Assembly: GCA_963812795.1 (NCBI GenBank)
Contig: CAWEWG010000003.1
Coordinates: forward strand, 124,001-188,000
Length of the DNA stretch: 64,000 nucleotides
From: Hyphomicrobium_A sp963812795
GTDB lineage: Bacteria; Pseudomonadota; Alphaproteobacteria; Rhizobiales; Hyphomicrobiaceae
Direction of reading: 5' to 3'
Shown here: one piece after another, positions 8,487-16,628 of the stretch
How positions within the stretch are numbered: the stretch's first letter is position 1
Layout of the letters: each line of letters starts with the position of its first letter
Translations under genes and position numbers: made by a program
The notes under the pieces: generated by a model
Databases searched by the model: none
The model's input: only the letters and a program-made list of their open reading frames with translations
What the model was told of the DNA's origin: nothing

Positions 8487-10009
8487 ATGTTCGGGGGAAT
8501 AGGTAAGGCAGGATGGGCAACCATCCTTGTCACAGGTGGATTGATGCTGGGGGCCAGCGCCTCGGCCCAGGCCGCCGATTTGGGCGGCGATTGCTGCGGC
8601 GATCTCGAAGAGCGCGTCGCCGAGCTCGAGGCGACCACCGCCCGCAAGGGCAACCGCAAGGTTAAGCTCGAAGTCTCCGGCCAGGTCAACGAGGCGTTCA
8701 TCTGGTGGGACGACGGAGTTGAATCGAACGCTGGCGTCTACACCAACGACAACGCTCGCACCCGCTTCCGCTTCAAGGGCGACGCCAAGATCACCGACGA
8801 CGTGAAGGCTGGCTTCCTCCTCGAAATCGGCATTCGCGGCGCGAACTCCAAGCGTTTCGATCAGGAGGATGTGAGCGGCTGCACCAACACCGTGCCATCT
8901 CAAGCCAATCCGACTCCCAACTGCGGCCTCGATGTCCGCCACAGCGTCTGGTACATCGACAGCAAGAAGTACGGTCGCGTTTGGGTGGGCTTGACGGGCG
9001 GCGCCGGTGAATTGGTCACCGAAGTCAACCTGGCCGCTTCGAAAGACGTCCTGAAGTACTCGGACATCGAGGATACCGGTCTCGGACTATTTACGCGGAC
9101 TGCCGGCGGCACTCGTCTTGCCACCCAAAGCGGGACCAGCGGCCGTACGGGTCTCGAGTGGCGCCAGCTCATCCGCGGCGGCGGTGATCAGCCCGGTGAA
9201 GGCCGGCGCTGGAACATGATCCGCTATGATACGCCCGAGATCTTCGGCTTCGTGGGTACGGTGAACTTCGGCGAAGACGACACTTGGGAGGCGGGTCTGC
9301 GCTATACCAACGACAAGTTCCACGGGTTCAAGCTCGCCGCTGCCATCGCTTACGGTGAGAATACTGAAGGCCGGTGGATGCCTACAACGCCGATCCCGTG
9401 CCTGGCTATCCAGTGCCTGGGTAATAACCTAGTACATGGGCTCGGTTTCGGAACTGCCGGTCGCCCGGATACGAAGTGCTCGCAGCTCGGTGGATCAATC
9501 AGCGTCATGCACATCGAGTCGGGCATCTACGGCAACTTCGCCGCCGGCTACATGAAGGACGATGCCATTGAACACCGATCCCGGCTTCCAAGCCGTTGGG
9601 CAAAATCCCGGATGATCGCAGCAGCTTCTATGCCTTCGAAGCTCGGCATCGAGAAGAAGTGGCATGAACTGGGCAAGACCACCTTCTTCGGCCAGTACTA
9701 TCGCAATGAAGGCGGATCGCAGGACCGCACAGTGATCACGGTCCCTGATGGTTTTGCCTGGAACGATCCCGAGAATACGGCGCACCCCCGCTGGCGCCTT
9801 CTCAAACGGTGATCTCAAGTCGTCTACACTCGAGTCCTTCGGGCTAGGCGTCATCCAGGGGATCGATAAGGCGGCGATGCACGTCTATGTCGTCTACCGC
9901 CACTACGAGGGCGACATCCTCACCACCGGTACTACTCGCCAACGCCGGAACCAAGATCGAGCTCGACGACCTCGACGTTGCGATGGGCGGCGCCATCATC
10001 AAGTTCTGA
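8487..10009 (+). pseudogene. Alphaproteobacterial outer-membrane porin, frame broken in its second half
   Basis: This is a porin of the Porin_2 type found in Hyphomicrobiales. ATG 8487 follows GGGAG. A signal peptide ends near ASAQA, then comes the short Cys-containing coiled segment (GDCCGDLEERVAELEA) and beta-strand-rich sequence. Reading stays open to about 9568, then changes frame near 9569, 9614, 9643, 9780 and 9937. Each change is equivalent to one extra base, and the first three together restore the frame. Joining the segments gives a full-length porin ending AMGGAIIKF with the C-terminal Phe of outer-membrane beta-barrels (stop 10007-10009). Protein-level conservation across each break suggests sequence error, though a real inactive gene is possible. 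Confidence 0.75.
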
Positions 10010-10037
10010 TACGCGCGCAAACCCTAGACTGACTAAG

Positions 10038-10070
10038 AGAGCCGCCCCTCACCGGGCGGCTCTTTCTTTT
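10038..10070 (+). terminator. Strong rho-independent terminator of the porin gene
   Basis: A perfect 10-bp stem (10038-10047 with 10054-10063, loop CTCACC) followed by TTTCTTTT, 28 bp after the porin stop. Confidence 0.9.
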
Positions 10071-10270
10071 GCGGCGAATCTCCGGTTCTGAGCGGGCGAA
10101 ACGGGGGTAAATCGCGATCACAGTGGATGGTGCTATTGTTGATGCGCATCTGCCACATGGCCCAACGATCACACTTGCTGGGACAATCGTTTACCTGGGC
10201 TTAACTGGCCCTAAAACATCCTTGTCTTCAACGGCGCCAGACAGCATTTTCGCGTCGGGGCGACTTGAAG

Positions 10271-10654
10271 ATGACGTTGCGGGGTTTCGCTATGAGAAGC
10301 CGGTTCGTAGTTGCGCTGGCGTTGGTTGCGGCAGTTTTCGCCGGCCACGGCGCGTTTGCGTTCCAAGAGCAGAAGGGCAGCACCCCGCCGCCTTCCGAGG
10401 CAGCGCCGGCTCCCGCTGAAGCCGCGCCCGGCGACGCCAAGGCCGGGCTCACCGACGAATCCGCACCCAAGCCCGAGGCCGGCACCGAGATCCGCATTCC
10501 GGGCCTCGGCAAGCTCGGCGTGCTGCCGAAGATGGATTTCGGCCTCGAGCTGCTGTACGGGGCGGCCGAGAACCAGGCCGTCGGGCAGCCGACGCCGGCG
10601 CCAAATCCCGACGACGACCTGACGGTGCGCGGTTCGGTCAAGCACCGCTTCTGA
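10271..10654 (+). CDS. Exported Pro/Ala-rich protein of unknown function
   Basis: A 127-residue protein if read from ATG 10271; ATG 10292 is an alternative start directly before the signal peptide. The signal peptide (RSRFVVALALVAAVFAGHGAFA) is followed by a low-complexity Pro/Ala/Glu linker to about residue 70, then a conserved-looking end: GLGKLGVLPKMDFGLELLYG and a final RGSVKHRF. The terminal Phe and amphipathic ending hint at outer-membrane association, but the protein is too short for a barrel. I do not recognise a named family. It is followed 25 bp later by the phosphatidylcholine synthase gene on the same strand. Confidence 0.6.
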   Translation: MTLRGFAMRSRFVVALALVAAVFAGHGAFAFQEQKGSTPPPSEAAPAPAEAAPGDAKAGLTDESAPKPEAGTEIRIPGLGKLGVLPKMDFGLELLYGAAENQAVGQPTPAPNPDDDLTVRGSVKHRF

Positions 10655-10679
10655 CCCTCGGGGCTCGGAGGGGACGCCC

Positions 10680-11387
10680 ATGCTGCCCCTCCGTTGGAAG
10701 GATCTGGCAGCCGCAAGCGTCCACCTCTTCACCGGGCTCGGCGCCGTGTGCGGCCTGCTGGCTGCGCTGGCGGCATTCGACGGCGCGTGGGAGCGCATGT
10801 TCGCCTGGCTTGGCCTGGCGCTGATCATCGACGGCATCGACGGCACCTTCGCCCGCATGGCCCACGTCGAGGAGCGCCTACCGCGCTTCTCCGGCGAACG
10901 CCTCGACCTCGTCGTCGACTACGTGACCTATGTGTTCGTGCCGGCGCTGGCGCTGCTGCGGGCCGGCTATCTCACGGGCACCGTCGGACTAGTGATTGCC
11001 GCGCTCATCCTGCTGTCGTCGCTGTATCATTTTTCCGATCTCGCCAGCAAAGGGGAGGACTACAGCTTCATCGGCTTCCCCGCCGTCTGGAATATCGTCG
11101 CCTTCTACGTCTTCGCGCTGTCGCCGCCCGGTTGGCTGACATACGCGATACTCACCGCCTGCGTGGTGTTGACGTTCGTGCCCATGCATTGGGTGCACCC
11201 GATGCGCGTGAAGCGTCTGCAAGGTCTAACGCTCGGCATTACGGTTGCCTGGTCGGTCGCCGCCGTCGCGGCGGTCTGGCATGGCTTCCCGCCGCCCCTG
11301 TGGACGCAGGCCATCCTCGTCATTGCGGCAATGTATGTCTGCGGGCTGACGCTCGAGCGCTCGTTGCGACCGCGCTGGGAGGAGTAG
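10680..11387 (+). CDS. pcs: Phosphatidylcholine synthase
   Basis: A 235-residue integral membrane enzyme with about seven to eight hydrophobic helices. It carries the CDP-alcohol phosphatidyltransferase signature as DGIDGTFAR followed by GERLDLVVD (about residues 51-85), and the segment HFSDLASKGEDYSFIGFPAVWN typical of Pcs rather than of phosphatidylglycerol- or serine-forming relatives. Pcs makes phosphatidylcholine directly from choline and CDP-diacylglycerol in the inner membrane, a pathway common in Hyphomicrobiales, many of which associate with hosts. The start at ATG 10680 follows GAGGGGACGCCC. The gene converges on the LysR gene with two bases between. Confidence 0.92.
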   Translation: MLPLRWKDLAAASVHLFTGLGAVCGLLAALAAFDGAWERMFAWLGLALIIDGIDGTFARMAHVEERLPRFSGERLDLVVDYVTYVFVPALALLRAGYLTGTVGLVIAALILLSSLYHFSDLASKGEDYSFIGFPAVWNIVAFYVFALSPPGWLTYAILTACVVLTFVPMHWVHPMRVKRLQGLTLGITVAWSVAAVAAVWHGFPPPLWTQAILVIAAMYVCGLTLERSLRPRWEE

Positions 11388-11389
11388 CG

Positions 11390-12313
11390 TCAGCGGCGTG
11401 CAGCGTCCCTGAAAGCGTCCCAGGCCGGCTCGTCGCCGAAGCGCGAGGAGAGGAAATCGATGAATACGCGCGTCTTGGCGGCGAGATAGCGATTGGGCGC
11501 ATAGAGCGCAAAGATGCCGAGCTCGGGCGGCGGGTTGTCCGCCAGCACCTGCACCAACCTTCCCGATCCGATGTCAGGGCCGACGAAGAACGTCGGCAGG
11601 ATGGCGATGCCGTTGCCCGACAGCGCCGACGTGCGCAGAACCTCGCCGTTGTTTGAGCAGAGAGCCGACGCAATCTGCACTGAGACGAACTCGGCCCCTT
11701 GTCGCAGATGCCAGCGGTGCACCGCCGCCATGTGGCCGTAGGCGAGGCATCGATGCTTCACCAAGTCCTGCGGAACGAGCGGCGTGCCGTTGGCGGCGAG
11801 GTATTCGGGGGAGGCGACGAGCGCCAGGCGCGCCGGGGCGAGCCGCCGGGCGATGAGGCTCGAATCCGCCAAGGCGCCGATGCGCACCGTGACGTCGACG
11901 CCTTCCTCGAGCGGGTCGATGAAGCGGTCGTTCAACACCAGCTCGATACGCAGCTCCGGGTAGCGCGCCATGAACTCGGCCACGGCCGCGCCGAGATACA
12001 TGGTGCCGAAGGACATCGGCGCGTTGATCTTGAGGACGCCGCGCGGCTCGTCGTGCAGGCGCGAGATTTGGATCTCGGTCTCCTCGACGTCGGCGAGGAT
12101 CGAGACGCAGCGTTCGTAGTAGGCAAGCCCCGCCTCGGTGGGCGTCACCCGCCGCGTCGTGCGGTCGAGAAGGCGGGCGCCGAGGATCTGCTCGAGCTCC
12201 ATCACCGCCTTGCTCACCGCCGAGCGCGTCAGGCCAAGCCGCCGTGCTGCCTCGGCGTAGCTGCCGGAGGCCACCACTTTGGCAAACGCATTCATGGCGT
12301 CGAGCTTGTCCAT
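11390..12313 (-). CDS. LysR-family transcriptional regulator
   Basis: A LysR-type regulator of about 307 residues from ATG 12313. The N-terminal helix-turn-helix (residues about 3-62) reads FAKVVASGSYAEAARRLGLT and the effector-binding domain follows from about residue 90. It belongs to the CrgA/AaeR-like group in which the linker reads RLLDRTTRRVTPTEAG. Earlier in-frame starts would place a palindrome (12324-12343) inside the coding sequence, which is why I prefer the later ATG. The gene is divergent from pirin and wrbA, the usual arrangement for LysR control of a redox- or quinone-responsive pair (inference). Confidence 0.85.
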   Translation of the reverse strand: MDKLDAMNAFAKVVASGSYAEAARRLGLTRSAVSKAVMELEQILGARLLDRTTRRVTPTEAGLAYYERCVSILADVEETEIQISRLHDEPRGVLKINAPMSFGTMYLGAAVAEFMARYPELRIELVLNDRFIDPLEEGVDVTVRIGALADSSLIARRLAPARLALVASPEYLAANGTPLVPQDLVKHRCLAYGHMAAVHRWHLRQGAEFVSVQIASALCSNNGEVLRTSALSGNGIAILPTFFVGPDIGSGRLVQVLADNPPPELGIFALYAPNRYLAAKTRVFIDFLSSRFGDEPAWDAFRDAARR

Positions 12314-12323
12314 TGTCGCCATT

Positions 12324-12343
12324 ATGGAACCAGAGTGGTTCAT
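12324..12343. promoter_or_regulatory. Imperfect palindrome between the LysR and pirin genes
   Basis: ATGGAACCA and TGGTTCAT flank GAG, giving an inverted repeat broken by one base in one arm. It sits between the divergent lysR and pirin genes, where LysR proteins normally bind. Assignment as operator is inference from form and position. Confidence 0.45.
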
Positions 12344-12435
12344 ATTCTGTGGATTGAGCGCGCTCGGTCAACGGCCGATATAGGTTGGCAGTAGACGCCG
12401 GCTCTTCCGGCGCCCCTCAGAAAGGGAGATGCAAC

Positions 12436-13137
12436 ATGTTGACCCTTCGCCGAGCCGAGGAGCGCGGCCGCGCCAACTTTGGTTGGCTGGACAGTCGCCA
12501 CAGCTTTTCCTTTGGCTCGTACTTCGACGACAAGCACATGGGCTTTGGCCCGCTGCGCGTCATCAACGACGACCGCGTCGCCGGCGGTGGAGGATTCCCT
12601 ACCCACCCGCACGCCGACATGGAGATCGTCACGTACGTTCTCGAAGGCGCGCTGGAGCACAAGGACAGCCTCGGCACCGGCTCGGTTGTTCGTCCCGGCG
12701 ACGTGCAGCGCATGTCGGCGGGATCGGGCATCCGCCACTCGGAGTTCAATGCCTCGGAGTCGGATCCCGTGCACCTCCTGCAGATCTGGATCGTCCCGGA
12801 GAAGCGGGGGCTCACGCCGAGCTACGAGCAGAAGACGTTCTCCGATGACGACAAGCGCGGCAGGCTGCGCCTCGTCGGCTCGCGCGACGGGCGTGACGGC
12901 TCGGTGACCATTCACCGCGACGTCGACCTCTACGCCAGCGTGCTCGGCGACAAGGACAGCGTCAGCCACGAATTGAAGGCGGGGCGCGTCGCCTGGGTGC
13001 AGGTTGCGCGCGGCAGCGTGACGCTCAACGGCGAGCAGCTCTATCCCGGTGACGGCGTCGCCATCGAGGCGGCCGGCGCTCTGGAGCTGACCGGCACGTC
13101 GGATGCCGAGGTGCTCGTGTTCGACATGGCCGCTTAG
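12436..13137 (+). CDS. Pirin-family bicupin protein
   Basis: A 233-residue pirin homologue from ATG 12436, preceded by GGGAG. The N-terminal cupin holds the metal-binding pattern: HSFSFGSYFDD, then THPHADMEIVTYVLEG and the RMSAGSGIRHSEFN block with its His and Glu ligands. The C-terminal cupin (about 150-233) is less conserved, as usual. Some bacterial pirins have quercetin 2,3-dioxygenase activity in vitro and others are redox-responsive regulators of central metabolism; the role here is not determined. It is followed by wrbA 74 bp later on the same strand, and pirin plus WrbA next to a LysR regulator suggests a response to quinones or electrophiles. Confidence 0.9.
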   Translation: MLTLRRAEERGRANFGWLDSRHSFSFGSYFDDKHMGFGPLRVINDDRVAGGGGFPTHPHADMEIVTYVLEGALEHKDSLGTGSVVRPGDVQRMSAGSGIRHSEFNASESDPVHLLQIWIVPEKRGLTPSYEQKTFSDDDKRGRLRLVGSRDGRDGSVTIHRDVDLYASVLGDKDSVSHELKAGRVAWVQVARGSVTLNGEQLYPGDGVAIEAAGALELTGTSDAEVLVFDMAA

Positions 13138-13211
13138 TGCTGCCTTCCGAAGATGGGCCGGCCGCCGCAAGGCGGCCTGCCCGTTCACGGCTATCCACTA
13201 TGGAGGCGACC

Positions 13212-13814
13212 ATGACCAAGGTTCTCGTTCTCTATTACTCGAGCTATGGCCACATCGAGAAGATGGCCGGCGCCGTTGCCGAAGGCGCGCGCGAGGGCGG
13301 CGCCGACGCCGTCGTCAAGCGGGTGCCGGAACTCGTGCCGGAAGAGTTGGCGAAGAAATCCGGATTCAAGCTCGATCAGGCCGCGCCACTTGCTACCGTC
13401 GATGAGCTCGCCGACTACGACGCCATCATCATCGGCACGCCGACCCGCTTCGGCAACATGACGGCGCAGATGAAGAACTTCCTCGACCAGACCGGCAGCC
13501 TGTGGGCGCAGGGCAAGCTGATCGGTAAGGTGGGCGCGGTGTTCACCTCGACGGCGACGCAGCACGGCGGGCAGGAGAGCACGATCCTGTCGACGCATAC
13601 CGTGCTCTTGCACCAGGGCATGGTCATCGTCGGGTTGCCGTACTCATTCGCCGGGCAGATGGACCTCAGCGAGATAACCGGCGGATCACCCTACGGCGCT
13701 TCGACGATTGCCGGCGGCGACGGCTCGCGCCAGCCGAGCGACAACGAACTGGCCGGTGCCCGTTATCAGGGGCGCCACGTGGCGCAAATCGCCGCCAAGC
13801 TGGCCGCACGGTGA
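13212..13814 (+). CDS. wrbA: NAD(P)H:quinone oxidoreductase WrbA
   Basis: A 200-residue flavodoxin-like protein from ATG 13212, with GGAGG seven bases upstream. It opens with the FMN phosphate loop YYSSYGHIEKMA, has IIGTPTRFGNMTAQMKNFLDQTG and the FTSTATQHGGQESTI block specific to WrbA. It should bind FMN and reduce quinones by two electrons, avoiding semiquinone radicals, in the cytoplasm. Downstream of pirin on the same strand. Nothing looks truncated. Confidence 0.95.
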   Translation: MTKVLVLYYSSYGHIEKMAGAVAEGAREGGADAVVKRVPELVPEELAKKSGFKLDQAAPLATVDELADYDAIIIGTPTRFGNMTAQMKNFLDQTGSLWAQGKLIGKVGAVFTSTATQHGGQESTILSTHTVLLHQGMVIVGLPYSFAGQMDLSEITGGSPYGASTIAGGDGSRQPSDNELAGARYQGRHVAQIAAKLAAR

Positions 13815-13906
13815 CGCGTCATAAGCTTTGCACTTCTTCTTGGTTTGTCCGCGCGGCCCCGCTCAATAGCTTTCCGCCAAGATCGACATATCGAGCGGAC
13901 GCGGGC

Positions 13907-14191
13907 ATGGACAAGCGGTTCTGGTATCCCTTCACCTTCAAGGCGCGCAATACGCGTATCTATCGCGTCTCATTCCTCATCGCCGAGGAAGCCACCTGGG
14001 ATCATCGCTTCCATGATCTCGACGGCCGCGAGCTCGAGGCTCCGAGCCTCAATCTGACACGCGCCGAGCTGCGCGCTGTGCAGGTGAGCTGCGACGGCGC
14101 CGTCGGCGCGGAGCCGATTGCGTGGAATGCTGAGCCGAACGTCGATGCTCGACGGCTCGAGGAAGCTCCCCAGCCGCAATCGGTCGCCTAG
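13907..14191 (+). CDS. Hypothetical protein
   Basis: A possible 94-residue protein from ATG 13907, 92 bp after wrbA, without a strong ribosome-binding site. It has no signal peptide, membrane segment or motif that I recognise. Composition is consistent with coding (acidic and hydrophobic residues alternate in AEEATWDHRFHDLDGRELEA). It could be real, but evidence is limited to an open frame and position downstream of wrbA. Confidence 0.4.
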   Translation: MDKRFWYPFTFKARNTRIYRVSFLIAEEATWDHRFHDLDGRELEAPSLNLTRAELRAVQVSCDGAVGAEPIAWNAEPNVDARRLEEAPQPQSVA

Positions 14192-14221
14192 CGCCCAACC
14201 CCTTCATTTCTGATGCTTTAG

Positions 14222-14266
14222 AAAAAAAGATGCCCCCGCGTAGCGTCCAAGGACTACGCGGGGGCA
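14222..14266 (-). terminator. Rho-independent terminator of the 76-residue protein gene
   Basis: A perfect 13-bp GC-rich stem (14231-14243 with 14254-14266, 10-base loop) followed on the minus strand by seven T. It lies 86 bp after the stop of gene 14352-14582 and supports that small gene being transcribed. Confidence 0.9.
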
Positions 14267-14351
14267 AGATCTCCGCTAGGGCGGAGGCGAACCGCTGACC
14301 GGCCACGTGCCTGCAGCCATCAGGCGTGACGCGGAGTGCGGCCCGAACACA

Positions 14352-14582
14352 TCAAACGTATTCCAGCTCCGGCACGCGGCGGCTCGACGGCCGGCGCTTG
14401 CGATGCGCGCCGTGATCGAGCGCCGCACGGTGTGCCGCCTGCGCCGTCGCGAACTTCTTGCCGTCGAGCGAGCGATAGGTGCTCAACGCCGAGTGGAACT
14501 GGAACGATGCCTCGCCGGCTTCGCGCACGACGATGCCGACTGCATCGCTGCCGATTTCGATGATGTAGGCTTGTGAAGACAT
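14352..14582 (-). CDS. Small hypothetical protein, 76 residues
   Basis: A 76-residue protein from ATG 14582 with GAGGTGAG upstream and a strong terminator downstream, which together support a real gene. The N-terminal half reads like a compact alpha/beta domain (IIEIGSDAVGIVVREAGEAS, then FQFHSALSTYRSLDGKKFATA) and the C-terminus is basic (HRKRRPSSRR). No signal peptide or membrane segment. I know no function; small proteins of this pattern, with a FxFxSA...F.S...A.AA core, recur in rhizobial genomes. Confidence 0.65.
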   Translation of the reverse strand: MSSQAYIIEIGSDAVGIVVREAGEASFQFHSALSTYRSLDGKKFATAQAAHRAALDHGAHRKRRPSSRRVPELEYV

Positions 14583-14678
14583 GAGCTCACCTCAACGCCG
14601 GGGCGACCGGCGTTCCTTTGCATTGCTTTGATGACAGTTGTTTCGCGGGGTTGGCGCTCTGCGCCGCCTAGCTACGCT

Positions 14679-14762
14679 TCAACAGCAAGTGCAACAGGAG
14701 TGGCCCATCGAGCCGCCGATCGGCGGGTGACGGTCTTTGGTCGAATACACGACGCTTGCCAT
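14679..14762 (-). CDS. 27-residue Cys-tailed microprotein
   Basis: A very short gene from ATG 14762 with an excellent ribosome-binding site (AGGAGAAG six bases upstream). The peptide contains KDRHPPIGGS and ends MGHSCCTCC, so four of the last five residues are Cys, preceded by His. Such a tail could bind a metal or be modified on thiols (inference). There is no signal peptide. The ribosome-binding site and unusual composition argue for a real product; no other evidence is available from the sequence. Confidence 0.45.
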   Translation of the reverse strand: MASVVYSTKDRHPPIGGSMGHSCCTCC

Positions 14763-15221
14763 GGTTCTTCTCCTTGGAGCCGAGGCCGTGCGTAGAAACA
14801 CGGCACCTTAGCGTTTGGTTTCGCGGCGCAACCTGCTCTGCAAATCACCGCGGCCGGCGTAAGCCGACGCGTCCATACATGGGTGCGGGAGGCATGAAGG
14901 TCAAATACGAAGACCTGCAATATTTAGAACCCAGGCAACGAACGACGGACGATCGGCCGCCGCGCGGCTGGTGGTGCGGTGTCGGCCGGCTACTGCCGCG
15001 TGAACCGACATCGATCGAATTCGTGACAATGTGCGGCGCAGCATTGAAAGCGCCGGTTATCGACGGGCGCTGATGCAGCAGAAAATAGAATATCGACATG
15101 CCGATTTCTTCGTTGCCCAATTTGTCGCAGCGCGCGTAGGCTCGGTGCCAGGGCACGAGCTACGATCGGAAAGGCGCTTATTCACGGGGATATCGACCAG
15201 CAATCAGAGCGAGGTACCGCC
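14763..15221. other. Intergenic stretch, no convincing gene
   Basis: Four hundred and fifty-nine bases between the Cys-tailed microprotein and the hydrolase-fold gene. A 59-codon frame starting at 14894 on the plus strand has GGGAGG too close to the ATG and no recognisable motif, so I do not call it. I see no terminator, repeat or RNA gene here. Confidence 0.5.
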
Positions 15222-15794
15222 ATGGCTACCACTCTCCTTGTTCCCGGATTAGACGGCGGTGGCGACGGCCACTGGCTCTCCTGGATTGAAGCATCGGTCT
15301 CCGATACGCGACGTGTTGTCCAACCAGACATCAAGAGCATGGACCTTTCGGCGTGGTCGGCGTCCGTGCGCTGGCACATCGACCGCATCGATGGCCCCGT
15401 GTCGATCATCGCGCACGGATTTGGTTGTCTTGCCGCCGTGCGCGCCGCGTTCGATTACGCCGACCGCATCGAGGCCGCGCTCCTGGCGGCGCCGTTCGAT
15501 CCAGACAACCTGCGCCTCGCCTGGATGTTGCCGGAAGAGCCGCTCGGATTTCCCTGCGTCATCGTCGGCAGTTCTAACGATCCGCACATGCGGCTCAGCA
15601 AGGCGGCCTTCTGGGCAGGTTTCTGGAGCGCCGAGTTCGTCAACGCCGGGCGTGTCGGCGGCCTCGACGCCGCATCGGGCTTCGGTCCCTGGCCGGACGG
15701 CCTCGCCATCTTCGAGGATCTGCGCCGGTCGCCGGCAGCGCATCTGCGCCATGTCGGTGGCAAGGAGCTGTCGCACCTGTCGCGGGCCATCTGA
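15222..15794 (+). CDS. RBBP9/YdeN-type alpha/beta-hydrolase-fold protein lacking catalytic Ser and His
   Basis: A 190-residue protein of the RBBP9/YdeN serine-hydrolase family: N-terminal LLVPGLDGGGDGHWLSWIE, Pro/Asp-rich strand VVQPDI, and the family block ASGFGPWPDG near residue 150. Where family members have the nucleophile elbow HS(L/F)G, this protein has AHGFGC, encoded GGA, so Ser is replaced by Gly. Where they have the catalytic His (GHI...SG.G.WP), it has GGLDAASGFG. The acidic residue in SSNDPHM remains. It is therefore probably not a functional hydrolase, and may be a binding or scaffold protein (inference). The start ATG 15222 follows GAGGTACC. Confidence 0.75.
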   Translation: MATTLLVPGLDGGGDGHWLSWIEASVSDTRRVVQPDIKSMDLSAWSASVRWHIDRIDGPVSIIAHGFGCLAAVRAAFDYADRIEAALLAAPFDPDNLRLAWMLPEEPLGFPCVIVGSSNDPHMRLSKAAFWAGFWSAEFVNAGRVGGLDAASGFGPWPDGLAIFEDLRRSPAAHLRHVGGKELSHLSRAI

Positions 15795-15809
15795 CAGACG
15801 ACTGAGCTG

Positions 15810-16628
15810 TCAGCGCTTGATGCGGAACTGGATCGGCAGCGACAGATGGATGGTCAACTGCGGCACGTCGGCGGGCGGTGTCGGAAACGGGCTGGCGCGG
15901 TTGAGCACCTCGATGGCTTCCTTGTCGAGCAGGTCCGAGCCTGAGCTCTTATCGAGGCTGGAAGAGATCACCTTGCCCGAGCGGTCGATGGTGAACGACA
16001 CGTTGGCAACGCCTTCGTGACCGTTCTTGCGGGCGTCGTGCGGATACTTCTTGTGCTTGTTGAGATGGAAGACCAGCGACTTCTGCCAGCTCATGGTGGC
16101 TTCCGAGGGCTTGGAGGAAACGCCCGCCTTGGGCGCGGCAGGCTTCTCCGCCGGCGGCGCCTCGACCGGCGGTGGTGCGCTCGTCTCCTGCGAGGCGACC
16201 GACTGCTGTGGTAGCGCCTTCTGCTCCGGCCGCGGGTCTTCCTCGACCTCCTCGGTCTCGATCTCCTCCACGGGCGTCTGCTTTTGCAGGACGATCTCGG
16301 GCTCGGGCGCCAGCGGGGCTTCCTCGACCTTGGGCACCTCGATCTCGGACTTTTCCTTGATCTCCTCGGTCGGGGCCACCGCGGCTGCGGCTTCTTCGGC
16401 GCGCACGCCGATGGCGAGGTTCAGCTTCTCGGTCGGCGGGGCGACCGCTACCGGGGCGAGCTCGAGCAAGAAGGCGCCGGCGTCCTCTTCGCTTGCGTCC
16501 TCCTCCGGCCAGTTGATGACGGCGATGGCGCCGGCCGCGGCGTGCATCGACACCATCAGCGCTGCGGCCAGCAGCCAGCGGCGGGCGCGCGCGCCCGCGC
16601 CCTCGAGCAGTTCCAGATGCGCGCTCAT
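15810..16628 (-). CDS. tonB: TonB energy-transducing protein
   Basis: A 272-residue TonB. It has an N-terminal transmembrane anchor (LLAAALMVSMHAAAGAIAVI, about residues 16-38), a long Pro/Glu/Lys/Ala-rich periplasm-spanning region (about 60-185), and the C-terminal TonB domain with KYPHDARKNGHEGVANVSFTI, ending in LPIQFRIKR. It couples the ExbBD proton channel to outer-membrane TonB-dependent receptors. The start ATG 16628 overlaps the exbD stop as ATGA, so tonB is the last gene of an exbB-exbD-tonB operon. The N-terminal SxxxH helix motif is present only loosely. Confidence 0.92.
   Translation of the reverse strand: MSAHLELLEGAGARARRWLLAAALMVSMHAAAGAIAVINWPEEDASEEDAGAFLLELAPVAVAPPTEKLNLAIGVRAEEAAAAVAPTEEIKEKSEIEVPKVEEAPLAPEPEIVLQKQTPVEEIETEEVEEDPRPEQKALPQQSVASQETSAPPPVEAPPAEKPAAPKAGVSSKPSEATMSWQKSLVFHLNKHKKYPHDARKNGHEGVANVSFTIDRSGKVISSSLDKSSGSDLLDKEAIEVLNRASPFPTPPADVPQLTIHLSLPIQFRIKR

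Noticed and set aside
14894..15073. 59-codon frame on the plus strand
   Set aside because: GGGAGG is only one base from the ATG, there is no recognisable domain, and the frame lies in a region without other coding signals.
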